Shown: piece after piece, positions 30,143-41,594 of the stretch
Numbering within the stretch: the stretch's first letter is position 1
How the letters are laid out: every line of letters begins with the position of its first letter
DNA from: Thermothelomyces thermophilus ATCC 42464
Taxonomy: Eukaryota; Ascomycota; Sordariomycetes; Sordariales; Chaetomiaceae
Assembly (NCBI RefSeq): GCF_000226095.1
Contig: NC_016475.1
Span: forward strand, 3,038,001-3,102,000
DNA length: 64,000 bases
Direction of reading: 5' to 3'
Notes under the pieces: generated by a model
What the model was told of the DNA's origin: nothing
Database searches by the model: none
Seen by the model: the letters and a program-made list of their open reading frames with translations, nothing else
Made by a program: the position numbers and the translations under genes

Positions 30143-32050
30143 GGTGTCGGGCCTGTCGCAAGGCGCGACTTATCCATCAATGTCGGAGAGGCGCTGTCTG
30201 GGCAAGACGAAAATGAGCGGATGAACAGGTAAAAATAAAGGCCGCGTAGAATCGGCTCGAGATGGGCACCTCTCAGGATCAAACGGACCGATGTCCAAAC
30301 AACAGACGAGGAGCAAGGATGATGAGCGCGGCACGGGAGCAGGCCACCTGACAGAACCTGGAACAGCGGCCTGAAATACGGAATGCCCCACCGATCAGGC
30401 TTTAAGAAACAACGAATGGGGCCTTCTTCCAACAGCCGAGATTGTTGCTCGACTTGAATCAGTGGCGTTGTTGCTGCAAATCAAGGTCGGCTCGGCCACA
30501 TATTCCCAGAGTCGCAATTGTTGTTCGATATCAAAATCCGATGTCATGTAGTTCAGCACTTCGATTACACTAAGCCTGGGGTGGCTGCCTTGTGTTCCCA
30601 GCAAGCTCTGCCCCACGGACCCCACGGTCATCGACGTAATGCGGGGTCGGGCTGTCAAGTAACCACACACTCCACCCTTCAGTCCCCGTTTCATCCTCAG
30701 GCTCGGTTGATACCGTTGCACCGTCCGATCTACCGTACCTCAGCCTACTTGTTGCTACGCTTTTTAGGTTTTGTTTGCAGTATAGGGCCTGATTTGCGCT
30801 TGAATGCTCGGCGCTGCTTACTTGTCCGATGTTTGTCTAACATGATTGAAGGCTGATGCGTGGATGCTGCCTAATTTATGACGCGTTCGCTATTCGCTAA
30901 CGGGCACGATGTGGCTTCTTGGAGTGGCTTCTTGGAGAAGTTCTTGTGTTCGAAACATCCAGTTGTGGAGGGTGTCCTGGCCGCCTTGTCATATTAGTCT
31001 AGTTGTGTCGTAAACCCGACCTGGGAGGACCAGGTATCGACGAAGACGGCCGCATCAAGGAAGTTGTGCGTAGAACTGGCCCACCCTAGGCTATATGTAT
31101 TGTCTTGATTTCTCGCAAAGCATGTGATAGCTTAGTGTAGTGCGCATTGTTCGGTAGCTGCTCGAGTGCGTCGTTTATCGTTCTAGGTAGGAGAAGGCTG
31201 CTTGTTGGCTACGCGGGCAGCGAAAATAACAGCTCCCGGGACTATGGGCCAACTCTACTGCAACAACGAGGCGATAATGCTACTAGCCCTTTTACATGCA
31301 GCGTCCCAGTATGTGCCATGGCTTGTTCGCTTCAGGCCAGGGTGCCTTACGCGGAAGGGAGGTAGATCTGCCACCCAGGGTCCTATCTGGAGATTGCTAC
31401 GCTTATGTGGTGGCATTCAACGTGACCTAGCCCTGTCCTGATCAATAATATGAGGGCACCGACGGTTGTGTCGGACATCAAGCCGAGAATGTCATCCGTG
31501 GAGTGGGAACTTCCAATATCAAGGGTGAGTACGAGAGAGGGGAAGAGAAGGAGAGGAAATGAGTGCTCGTTGACAGATGACGAGCCCCAGACCGGTCTTG
31601 GGCCTCCTGTTATGCCGGTGAAGTGACCCGAGACCGGGCTAGGGAGGTGCGGTGTTCTCGATATTTCTGAAAATACACTTAACACTACACTCCATTTGGC
31701 TCCTCGGTTTAACCCCCAAGCCTCAAGCCTCCCAAATTGCAGAAGCCGAACAGTCGGGTTCTGGAAAAGATGCCAAGATGTCACTAATGAAGTAGGAGAC
31801 TTACACTAAAGATATCCACGCTCCTAGCGGGGTCCTGTCTGCGGGGTGGATCAAGCCCATTCCTATGTGGCAAAAAGTTGGGGTTGATGAGACCAGTGGA
31901 GGTTGCGGAAGGGCTTTCATGTGGAGCGCTCTGATTCCAAAACAAAGCTTGGAATCGAAGCCGGAATTGACCCCCGGCTGTTTTCGGGCCAGAACCGCGG
32001 GGACTGAAAGTTGGGGTAGGGCGCCAAGACCATCAAAACGTGGGGTAGCG

Positions 32051-32092
32051 CACCTGCTGTACGGATTACTCCGTACTTGGAGACAGCAGGTG
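32051..32092. repeat. Inverted repeat around TACGGATTACTCCGTA
   Basis: Ten-base perfect arms, CACCTGCTGT at 32051-32060 and ACAGCAGGTG at 32083-32092, flank TACGGATTACTCCGTA, itself nearly palindromic. Such nested symmetry could form a stem-loop or bind a dimeric factor. Confidence 0.6.
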
Positions 32093-32286
32093 GAGTCTTG
32101 CTTGGTTGACTGCCAGGCAGCTAGCTGGCCAGCGCTTTGCGCCACTATCATCTAGTGCAATCGACCAGAGTGCGTGCTAAACGCAAAGCAGCAACATGGC
32201 CGCGGCGGGGGGCCCGGCCACCTTCCGCGCGCCTTTGCCGGTGCGAGTCGTAGCGTACGGATTACTAACTTGGTAGCATGCGGCAC

Positions 32287-32336
32287 GTACTGTATGTATG
32301 TATGTATGTATGTACATACATACATACATACAGTAC
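32287..32336. repeat. 50-base TATG/CATA palindrome
   Basis: The stretch starts GTACTGTATGTATG and ends CATACATACAGTAC. The two 24-base arms are exactly complementary about a two-base centre. It consists of (TATG)n followed by (CATA)n, so it probably grew by slippage of a short palindrome. It should extrude a cruciform easily. Confidence 0.85.
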
Positions 32337-32833
32337 ATACTAGTAGGCAGATTACATAGTAGTGCAGCGTGCACTAGCAGCGTTTCACTCGCAACCCAAA
32401 TGTGACCCTGGGGCTTGCCGACCCTGATTGCCGTGTGCACACCATCAACGGCCCCTGGTTCTCGCTCGACCACTGGGAAGGGGCAGGATTGGTTTGTGGG
32501 GGAGATAGCGTAGAGTCGACCGCGGTTCCCCATGGGGTTTGCAACGGGGATTGACTGAATCTGGAAAAAGGGCCTGGCTTGAGCGGAAGCAGACAAGGTT
32601 CGCCCACCATCACTAGGCGTCATCGCCATCGCCATCGCCCCGGGAGATCAACATGATAAAGGCTGCGTCGCTCACTCGCTCCTCGTCCAACTAAGAGAAG
32701 GTTCTCTGTCTGCTCTTCTCGCACGTCCACTCAGATTCGACAAGATACAGCAGCACATTCAAACAAACCAAACCGACGCCGCACCTCAAGACTCGGTCAA
32801 CCTCCCACATTGTCGTTGTTCCTCCCGACCGCC

Positions 32834-34776
32834 ATGGCCGACGAGAAGAGAATGGGCTCGTCGGACTCGGACAAGGCCGCAGTCCAACACAGTGAGACCT
32901 TGCCTGGTGTCTCCTCGACCGCCGCCGAGAGAGGCTTTGCGGCTACGGACCAGTAAGACGGCTCGCGCCTCACGGCGCCCTCCCCTTCCCGGCATCCCCA
33001 CGATGCAGACACTGATCTGCTCGGCTCAGGAATGGCCAGCCCATCGTTCAGTTCGACCTTAAAGCCGAGGCCAGGCTCCGCCGGAAACTAGACTTGTTTA
33101 TCGTCCCGACTGTGTCGCTCCTCTATCTGTTTTGCTTCATCGACAGAGCAAATATTGGTAAGAGGTCGCACGAACAAATCGCAACGCAGCCTTTGTCCCT
33201 GACTGTTTCGTGTCCATGACATGAAAAATTAAAATAAAAAAAAGGAAACGCCAGGATTGCCGGTCTGGAAAAGGACCTCAACTTGACGGGCTACGACTAC
33301 AACGCGCTCCTCTCCGTCTTCTACATCTCGTACATCGTGTTCGAGATCCCGTCCAACATCGCGTGCAAATGGATCGGGCCGGGCTGGTTCATCCCGGCCA
33401 TCTCCCTCGGCTTCGGTGTCGTCTCCTTGGCCACCGCCTTCGTGGACAACTTTGCCCAAGCGGCCGGCGTCCGTTTCCTCCTCGGCGTCTTCGAAGCCGG
33501 CATGATGCCCGGCATCGCCTACTACTTGTCTCGCTGGTATCGCCGCGCTGAGCTCACCTTCCGTCTGTCGCTCTACATCGTCATGGCACCCATGGCTGGC
33601 GCCTTTGGTGGTCTCCTGGCCTCGGGTATCCTCTCCCTCGATCACGTCGGCGGGGTTACCGGCTGGCGCATGATCTTTGTCGTCGAAGGCATCATCACCA
33701 TCGGTCTCTCCGTGATCAGGTCCGTCATATGCTCAGGCTTTCTTCATATATGACTGACGGACTGACGTGCCGCGACTCACCAGCTTCATTACGCTCACCG
33801 ACCGGCCCGAGACTGCACGGTGGCTCACCCAAGAGGAGAAGGACCTCGCCATCGCCCGCGTCAAGTCGGAGCGCGTCGCCACCACCGAGGTGCTCGACCG
33901 CATGGATACCAAGAAGCTCATCCAGGGCATCCTCAGCCCCGTCACGCTGGCCACCTCGTTCATGTTCCTGCTCAACAACATCACGGTCCAGGGCCTCGCC
34001 TTCTTCGCGCCCACCATCGTCCGCACCATCTACCCCGACAAGTCGACCGTGATGCAGCAGCTCTTCACGGTGCCGCCTTACGTCGTCGGCGGCTTCTTCA
34101 CCCTCGCCCTGCCGCTCCTCAGCTGGTACCTCGACCGGCGCCAGATCATCATCCTCCTGAGCACCCCGCTCGTCATTGTCGGCTACAGCATGTTCCTCGG
34201 CACCACCAACCCCTCGGCCCGCTACGGCGCCACCTTCCTCCTCTCCAGCTCGCTGTTCGCCGTCGGCGCGCTGTCCAACTCCCAGGTCAGCGCCAACGTC
34301 GTGTCCGACACGGCGCGCAGCAGCGCCATCGGGTTGAACGGTAAGCCCACACTCCCCCCCCCCCAAAAAAAAAGGTCACCCTTTTCCCGCTCCCTTCCCG
34401 CCCACCTTCCCCTCTCCTCCCTCCCTCCTCTCTCTTTCCCTTCTTTCTTCCCAATATCTCGAGTCATCTCGTTCCGTCACTAAAACAGCGGGCGCGTCTG
34501 CGCTACACCATAACAGTCATGATGGGCAACGTGGGCGGCCTCATCGCCACCTGGAGCTACCTGCCCTGGGACGGCCCCAACTACAAGATCGGCAACGGCC
34601 TCAACCTGGCCGCCTGCTGCACCGTCCTCATCCTCTCGGCGGTCACGCTGCTCTGGATGAAGTGGGACAACCGGCGGCGCGAGGGCCGCAACGCCGAGGA
34701 GGAGCTCGCCGGCATGTCGAGGCAGGAGATTCAGGATCTGGATTGGAAGCATCCCGCTTTCCGCTGGAGGCCTTAA
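32834..34776 (+). CDS. MFS permease, anion:cation symporter (ACS/Dal5-like) family
   Basis: Five exons, 32834-32952, 33030-33157, 33245-33719, 33784-34340 and 34517-34776, join in phase to 512 residues. The family hallmarks are LYLFCFIDRANIGNARIAGL in TM1 and its loop, NALLSVFYISYIVFEIPSN in TM2, RFLLGVFEAGMMPG in TM4, and the central loop LTDRPETARWLTQEEKDLA. Twelve membrane segments are expected. TM11 reads SSAIGLN, then VMMGNVGGLIATW across the last intron. The acceptor TAACAG at 34511-34516 was chosen because it restores this conserved join; an earlier CAG would not. Known relatives carry allantoate, nicotinate, pantothenate or biotin-like anions; the substrate here is unknown. The fourth intron holds C and A homopolymers. 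Confidence 0.92.
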
Positions 34777-36221
34777 GAGCGGGCGGATGTGTTGGTTATT
34801 TTTTTTTTTTTTGTTTTTTTCCTTCGTCTTGTCTTGTCCGCATTCGGTAGAGGCGGGCAAGGAGCCCACTACGGCTCAGGGCTCCCCACCCGGGTCTCTG
34901 GGAGTGGTGTCGCGCTGTTTTGGTTAGAGTGGTTTATATAGTCTACGCACACAGGGCAGTTGCGCAAGCGATAGTCCTGGTTTACCCGAGCCAAAGACGT
35001 TGGTCCACCATGACATACGTAGTAGGGAATCTGACATTTGGTGTCGAGAGGTTTTGACGACGATCGTCCCGGTCCCAGCACCCACTGAACTGGCTACACT
35101 GTGAAGAGTTCCTGTTGCTCCAGCCCTGTTGCAACTTGGGGAAAGCCAAGCCTGCTCGCGATCGGACGAACGAGTAATGAATAATGCCAAACTTTTGTTG
35201 ATCCACCCACCCCTCACTTTCTGCGGGTTGTTGCCGCTAAACTTCGCCACGGACTAGCTGACGTTGGTTACTATAGTATGTAGATAGGTCAGAAGGCGGT
35301 CTCGGGCCCTGAAATAGAATGTTTATCCCGCAGCCGGGCGGAAAAGTCTTTATCCGGGTTGTGACTTCGGCGAAGACCTCCTCTCCCTTCCCTGGCATGT
35401 CCTGTAGCCCACCTGCCACAGCGCACAAGTAGCCGTCGGGCTTGAACTGGGTTTCAGTAAAATATAGACTCGGAAGGAATGAGAAAAAAAGCTAAGGGGG
35501 AAAAAGAGAGAGGGGAAGAGATAAAAGAGAAAATATGCCTACGAACCAAGAAAGAAGGAGAAATAGGCAGCGGACATCATGAATCGTGAAAAATAGCAGA
35601 GCAATCGAATTGCAAGGAAAGGAAGAGAAAGAAAGAGCAGAGAGAAGCCTGCTGGGAGGTGAGAAGGGAACATTTAAAATTGATCTTGCTCGGCGACGGA
35701 ATGCCGTCTGGCATGCTGCCTGCTGCTTTGCCCAGTCATTGTTAGCCGGGCCCGTCTTAGGTCATCTCGACTCTAACGGCATTCATTTACTATAAACCTG
35801 TTCATTTACTAGAGGATCAAATTCCAGATCGTGCCACTAGCAGTTCTGCGGCCATCCCGTCGCCTTGCATCATGCACAGCCGATTCAGATGTCCAGTACT
35901 GGCGTAGACTGACTATTCACCGGCACAAGGGCTGATGAAGCAATAAGAAGAAAGCAAAAATGGCTCGGTTGGTATCTCGTGAGGTCGCGATTCTCCGTCC
36001 ACATGAGCTGATATGACGGAAAAACACAAAGCGCTGGCCTGATCATTACTTGAAATTTCCGTGAGTCACCCATTACCCTGACATTGCGCACCAATTCTTC
36101 CTTCCTTTCCTTGGCCGAAACGATCCATATTGACCCGCAAACCCTACCCACGCCGATCCATTTGTCCCGGCCGGGGGGGGGGAGGGTCGGCAATCTCGAG
36201 CCAACAACGCTGCTCTTCCAT
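34777..36221. other. Intergenic, purine-rich tract
   Basis: 3' regions of two convergent genes. From about 35460 to 35670 the plus strand is strongly purine-biased (GA-rich, A-runs). No gene is supported. Confidence 0.5.
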
Positions 36222-36290
36222 CTATTGTTGCTCTTGGTTCTGCTGCTGTTGCTGTTGGGGTTGCGGTTGGGGTTGCACTGGCTGTTGTTG

Positions 36291-36326
<36 letters not shown>

Positions 36327-37638
36327 TGGTTGCTGAGGCGGGTAGTAATAACCCTGAGGAGGCGGATACTGCTGTTGCATCGCCTGCTTCTGCTGCGCAA
36401 CTTGCAGGTAGGCCGGCAGACCCTGCACCGGCTGTTGCGGCGGCGGCGGCGGCGGCGGCTGCTGCTGGTACTGCTGGTACTGCTGGGGCATAAACTGCTG
36501 CGGCGGCATCGGCTGCACTGGCATGACAGGGTACGCGGTGGGAATGATCACCATGGGCGGGTAGTTCCACTCCGGCGGAGGCTGTGACCAAAGGCCCTTG
36601 CGCTTGCGGATGCCGAGCGAGAAGAGCATGACGAGGATGACAAACATGGGGATGAAGTCGAAGATGGGGTTGACAATGTAACCGATGGCAGGGTCTCGTA
36701 TGAGCTCGCCCGCGACCGCCAGGGCAGTATTGACGAGGAAGTAGTCGATGTAAATGGACATGCCGACGAGGTGGCGGACGAAATCAAGGATGGTGCACAC
36801 CAAGAGGAGGATGGCGCCCTAGGAAAGGACCAGCAACCGGTCATCAGTAAGGGGGCAGGTAGCGGGGGCAAGCGACAGGCAAGCGACAGGCAAGGGAACT
36901 ATTCGACATACACTGCGCAGTAGCGGGTGCCCCTTCGTTTTGTGGACGACGGAGGCGGCATAACCGAGTATGGGCAGGGTGGTTAGCCACATCAAGATGA
37001 CGACGGCACCGCTAAAGCGGTACAGCCTGGCTAGGGCGCTGTAGAAGCCGAAGAGGTCGTCTTCAGCGTCTCCCCATGTACCATAGCGGGAGGCGAACGA
37101 CTGGCCGAGGCCGAGCTCAGTGATGGCCAGGACGACGAGGACGAGGGCCCACGCCAGCACGACAGTGCGGCCGAGCTTGCGGCCGGGGCTGGGCTCGCTG
37201 GGGCCCTTCAGGCAGAAGATGTAGCCGCCAGCGATCTCGACCAATGTGACGAAGAGGAGAATACTGGCCAGGCGGTGGAAGAAGTCGGCTGTAGCGGATA
37301 TGTGGCTGACTGCCCGATCGATTTGGTCGGCACGGCGTGATGAGATGGCAAAATATCCGTACTGTGAATAAACTTGCAACCCGCCGTATGCGACACGCAG
37401 CACCAGCGATCTATGGGCCGCGTGCTTGGTCAGTCGCCAGGTGCAGTGGACGAGGGGAGGAGTGCAATTACAGGATCCATAGCGGAAACACCGCTTTCAT
37501 CCAAGTGAAGCCGACTCGCGCCGGGTCATGCTTCCTGCGCGCCTGGACAAGACTGACGATCCACAAGATAAACAGCGGTATAATGAATATACCGGACAGA
37601 ACAACGAAGCCGATAATGGTGGCTCTGTAGTCCGACAT
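36222..37638 (-). CDS. Multi-pass membrane protein with Gln/Pro-rich tail
   Basis: Three exons, 37638-37472, 37410-36912 and 36818-36222 (introns 61 and 93 bases, donors GTAATT and GTATGT), join in phase to 420 residues. I count about seven hydrophobic segments, starting at the very N-terminus (TIIGFVVLSGIFIIPLFILW) and including ASILLFVTLVEIAGGYIFC, TVVLAWALVLVVLAITELGL and FDFIPMFVILVMLFSLGI. The last 130 residues are Gln/Pro/Tyr-rich with a polyQ run of about 15, encoded by CAG/CAA repeats at about 36285-36330. The layout resembles fungus-specific seven-helix proteins of unknown function. I do not recognise a named family. Confidence 0.85.
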
Positions 37639-39379
37639 GGTCGCTTTGTCGAGAGAAAATTGGCACCGAGGCTGGCTGGTTCCTCGAAGCTCAGCTCACG
37701 GCGGAGAGGCGGGGAGGAGAAAAAGAAAAGAAAAAAAAAAAAGAGGGTAAAAGAACGATAGTGTGAGGGACGAGCCGTTCGGGGGAGCAGGCTCTGATGA
37801 GGCTCTCAGCTGCCTGCTGCTTTGCTTGGCAAATGCGCCCAGCGCACGAGGGCGAAGATCTTCCCTGCAGAGTAAGAACGGCGCAATAAGACACCGCTAT
37901 GCCCCAGTTTGTCCTAGCACCTACGGAGTACTACAGGGGAGGGGGAGGATCGCTTGCAAGAGACTAGTTACTGCGTAATCTATTCGTACACTAATCACAT
38001 CTTGACTACTAAGTACTCTACTTGTAGTATACATGCTCGGCATGTGTGTACACAGCAATCCGTAGTGTATGAACGGATTACACACGCTATAGTACTACAA
38101 GGCAAGGAGTGTACATACCATAGTACGTAGTCCGTATAGGATAGGAATGTCCATTCGGAACGAAATATATGGTATATATGGTGCATGTGGTGGAACAAAG
38201 CGGCAGCGGTGGAAACCTGACTTCTGTCCAGTCGAGGTTCCTTTCTACTACGTGGCACGCACCTTCCGTAGGGTCAAACTTGTTCGATCATTTGCTGTTA
38301 AATTGCTGTTCCAATGCCCGCTGCCACAGATCCCAGCCTTGCTCGTCTATACATAGTAGTTATTCGCTGGTGGTGTTACGTTGGAGATGTCGAAAAAAGA
38401 AGTCCCCGGTTGAACAGGCCCGCTTTGGGCTGAGCCTTGCGCAGACTTGCTGTGGTGGACCGGGCCCCACTAGGGTTCCCGGCCCCACCGGGGTTGCAGC
38501 CACCCACATCTTCCCTGCAGGGTGGCTCTGGTCAGCCTCTTCCTTCTTCCTCCCTCATCACCACCGTAGCAGTTATACGAAGATCGTTGATTTCCGCATC
38601 CACCCATCCATCCACACTTGACGTGCCTGCAGTAGCCAAGACCCATGCGCCACAAGCTTGCACGGGATCTGACCAATGACTTGCCGTCCCAGCTGCACAT
38701 TTCTGGAGCATGGAGGTCAAGGGCCCCAACAAACGGCCATGCCTACGAATAGGACGCCCGGCTATCTTGGGCTGGAGACTGGGATACACTAGGCTCGCCA
38801 AAGGTCGCTGCTGTTGAGGCTTTCCAGGCCAACATGGTTTAGTTAAAAGAAACCCGCAGCCGTCAACTCATTTGACACTGTCCAATGTTGAGCAGTCTGT
38901 TATTGGTTCACTCTGTACTCTCGGGTCGCAGCCATCTGCCGAGTACAGCAACTCACCACTGTTCCAGACAATGGGTACCGTGCCCCCCTTTGGGCAGGCT
39001 TATGAGTGACTGCTTGCTCCTCAATTTTAGGGCATGCCCGGAGTTTAACTTCGAAATACGGAGTACTACGACTGGTAGGCAAAGGTCAGTAAATCGGAAG
39101 CCACAGTGCCGTCAGCCGAATAGCTGGCTCTTGCCACTCCAAACATGAGGTCCCCCGTCCTTGCTTTCCCCGCCATGAACTCGGTAAGGCCTGGACAGCC
39201 CGGATGTTCCCTGGGCCTAAAACAACATACGAACCAACAGCTCCACAAGCAACTTCGGTATGAGATAATGCTGTTCGCCGCATTCCTCCACATCCTCCGC
39301 GGTTTGACCGTTGCCCTGTCTCTCCCCGCCGAGCAATCCAGTATTACGCCTGCCCGAACCCCATCCTGCAAGGTCGATC
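37639..39379. other. Intergenic, no gene seen
   Basis: Upstream region of the membrane-protein gene, followed by 1.4 kb with no convincing frame. TACGGAGTAC motifs occur at 37922 and 39057, and a cluster of GTACT/AGTAC words lies at 37980-38140. Confidence 0.5.
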
Positions 39380-39690
39380 GGCGTCGACGTGTATACATCA
39401 ACAGATGCGAGCCGATGTGGCGGGTTCGAATGGTATCCCAACCGGTCGACTAAAACCTTTACCGACTTTGCCATCCGCCCCGGCGACTTTGTCACCATGA
39501 CCATGGTCGCGACTTTTGGCTCGGCCGCAGCGGGCGGGCAGATAGCGTCTCGCTGGCTGACCTGGCGCTGCTAACATGCGGGTTCAACGTGGAGCGGATC
39601 CTCCGGGATTTATGAACCAGTGACGGGGTGCCGCTCGTGGATTTTGGAACCATGTTCGATACCGACTCGGGCATCACGGGGGGCCGTTGA
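39380..39690 (+). pseudogene. Probable decayed peptidase G1 (eqolisin) remnant
   Basis: Two neighbouring pieces in different frames resemble the C-terminal half of eqolisin-type acid peptidases. The first reads GVDVYTS, then GGFEWYPNRSTK and FAIRPGDFVTMTMVA; the family has GVD, the hallmark EWYP, and an AGD strand in that order. The second reads CGFNVERILRDL and VPLVDFGTM, matching the family's CxxNAEWIVED and FADFGT region, with the presumed catalytic Glu. The frame changes near 39540 and a stop lies near 39606 in the second piece. No good N-terminal half or signal peptide is joined to it. I read it as a truncated dead host gene; an intron could explain the frame change but not the stop. Confidence 0.5.
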
Positions 39691-40061
39691 GGGGACCAGG
39701 CTTAAATGGGGTCAAGGAAAGCAACGGTGGAGGAGCCGTGATAGAGTGCGCCAAGCTCAGCGGAGATTGCATCAGTTGCGACTATCAGCAAGGTGCTGAC
39801 GGTTGAACGGCGTTTCCAGTGTGATGCAGAGAGATGCCTAGGGTACCCATGGTGAAAGCTTTGACGGGAGTAACCATGCCGCGGAAGGACTTGTTGCTCA
39901 TGCCTCAGATCTAACGAGTTGAAATCTTCTACCCTATGTACGCTGGAAATGGCCTGATTTCTCGGCGAGCGGCAGCGTTTTCAGCCCAAGAAAATCCAGT
40001 GCATGTTGAGCTCTCCGTTCGTTTGCGGGACTGGCGCATCCGCTCTGCTCCGGCGGCGCTC
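39691..40061. other. Intergenic, nothing seen
   Basis: Short stretch between the peptidase remnant and the thioesterase stop. I see no gene or repeat. Confidence 0.5.
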
Positions 40062-41030
40062 TTAATGCTCAGCATCATCGGCAATTGGGGCACCCTCAGG
40101 AGGAACGAAGGGTGTGCTGGCGGCAACAGCTTGGGCGACGAATCTGGTTCGTGTCAGCACGGCCAGGGCCTCTCCCCTGCTAGGTGCTACGGGGGGTGTT
40201 GCGCTTACTTTGTGTGGCTTCCTCTGGCAACTATGTTCCGATTCTTATCCCAGAATGTTACCGTGGTATACGCCAGCGTTTTTCCGACTGTGTGGCAGGC
40301 GTCAGCTTATGAAGGTCCGTAGTCTCGGTGAGGGGGTTGGTACTTCTGTCACAAACGGCCGTTCCCCTGAGCTTGTCATCCACCTTGCCGCCGCCGCTGA
40401 TGTATGTGACTGAGAAAGAGTGTCAGTGTGAAGCTGCGGGACTCTGAGAACGAATACCACACAAGACTCACCGTTGAGGTCGGTCGAGACACCGGTGGCG
40501 TAGTACCCCTTGGAGGCCACGGCGAGCGAGCCCCCGAGGTCGACCAAGCTGGCGATGGTGCCGCCGTGGATGATCTTCAGCCGGTTCTGTAGGAAGAGTT
40601 TAGGCGAGCTCTCTCTTGCGGTTAACGTTGTACGGAAGGAGCACGCACCGTGTGCTCTTTGGCAATGTTGAGCTCGAAGTCCACGACACCTTCCGTGGCA
40701 TTGGTGACGCGGAACTGCTAAGGTCAGCATTGCAATTGGGTATGAGCCGGCGGCTGTTGCTCGCTTACGTGTTTCCCAAGAAGCCTGGCGAAGTAGATGT
40801 CAGATTTGCGATCAGTTGCTGCCCATGTTTTGCATGTCGCTTTGGGAGGGGGGTTGCTCTCTGTTTACCGAGGCTCAAGTCCGGAATCGGCCATGAACGA
40901 GTTCATGACCTGCGAGTCCACAAGGAATTATCAGTATGTAATGGGCCAGCAAAGCTCGAGGGGAATACCAATTGCTTACCGTTCGGACGAATCTCAAAGG
41001 ACTCAGCTTAGTGCCTGCGTTTGCTGCCAT
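40062..41030 (-). CDS. Hotdog-fold thioesterase (PaaI/ACOT13-like), eight exons
   Basis: Exons 41030-40980, 40909-40869, 40784-40769, 40717-40649, 40586-40472, 40409-40344, 40287-40209 and 40143-40062 join in phase to about 172 residues. Core motifs are IAKEHTNRLKIIHGGTIASL, VDLGGSLAVASKG, GVSTDLNVTYISGGGKV, CDRIGKTLAYTTV and ARGSHTKFVA. HGG with the following DLGG helix is the 4HBT signature; the fold hydrolyses acyl-CoA thioesters and usually works as a tetramer. The 5' half is less certain. Exon 3 is only 16 bases and is required because exon 2 otherwise runs into TAA. Exon 4 may start at 40717 or 40714. Localisation is unclear. The gene is divergent from TFB2. Confidence 0.82.
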
Positions 41031-41594
41031 TTCCAGACTGCACCCCAACCAGAGGTCTACAGTAGTTCTAGGGGGGGTTTCGGCGGATAAGGATGCGGCC
41101 CCGTTCGTCTGAGCCGAATGACCGAAGTTACACTAGATTCGGGACTCGAGACCGGAACAGATCCCCACTGTGACGTTTTGCTGGAACCTGCCCGGAATGG
41201 CTTGCAGCGGCACAGCGGCACTTCGCGCTGACCCCCCGCTAGACTTACACTACAGTAAGGACCCCTGTCGATAGCGCTGCCTGCAGGCTTGGCATTGGGA
41301 CGTGCGCCTGAACAAGGGCTTCTTGATAGCAGTCCATCGAGGCCGAAACCTTGAATCAACTTCCACAACGTCGTCGTCAACGGGCGGAAGCTCCACGGCA
41401 GCGCTACCTTGGGAGTCCCCGTCAGCCACCACGCATCCCATCGCGCTGCCGCATCACAAGCCCGGCAGTGCGAGCCGCCACAGCGCCGATAATGCGATCG
41501 GATAGCACGGAAAAAGTCGACCCTGCTGCGCGACGCGAGCCCAAGTAACGACCCCGACTCGTCGGATCGAAAATAAAAAAAAAAAAAAAAAAAA
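41031..41594. promoter_or_regulatory. Shared upstream region of thioesterase and TFB2
   Basis: A 564-base interval between divergent starts. It ends in a long A-rich tract (from about 41570) running directly into the TFB2 ATG at 41595. Other promoter elements are not evident. Confidence 0.55.

Larger units (their letters stand above)
30143..32833. other. Long intergenic region, no gene seen
   Basis: A 2.7-kb stretch between two divergent genes has only short, mutually overlapping frames. It contains a hairpin at 32051-32092, a 50-base palindrome at 32287-32336 and two TACGGATTAC motifs (32060, 32256). The last 140 bases, CT-rich, are the permease leader. A small RNA gene or a decayed gene cannot be excluded. 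Confidence 0.5.

Noticed and set aside
36084-36587. Leu/Arg-rich frame opposite the polyQ tail of the membrane protein
   Set aside because: Shadow of CAG/CAA repeats.
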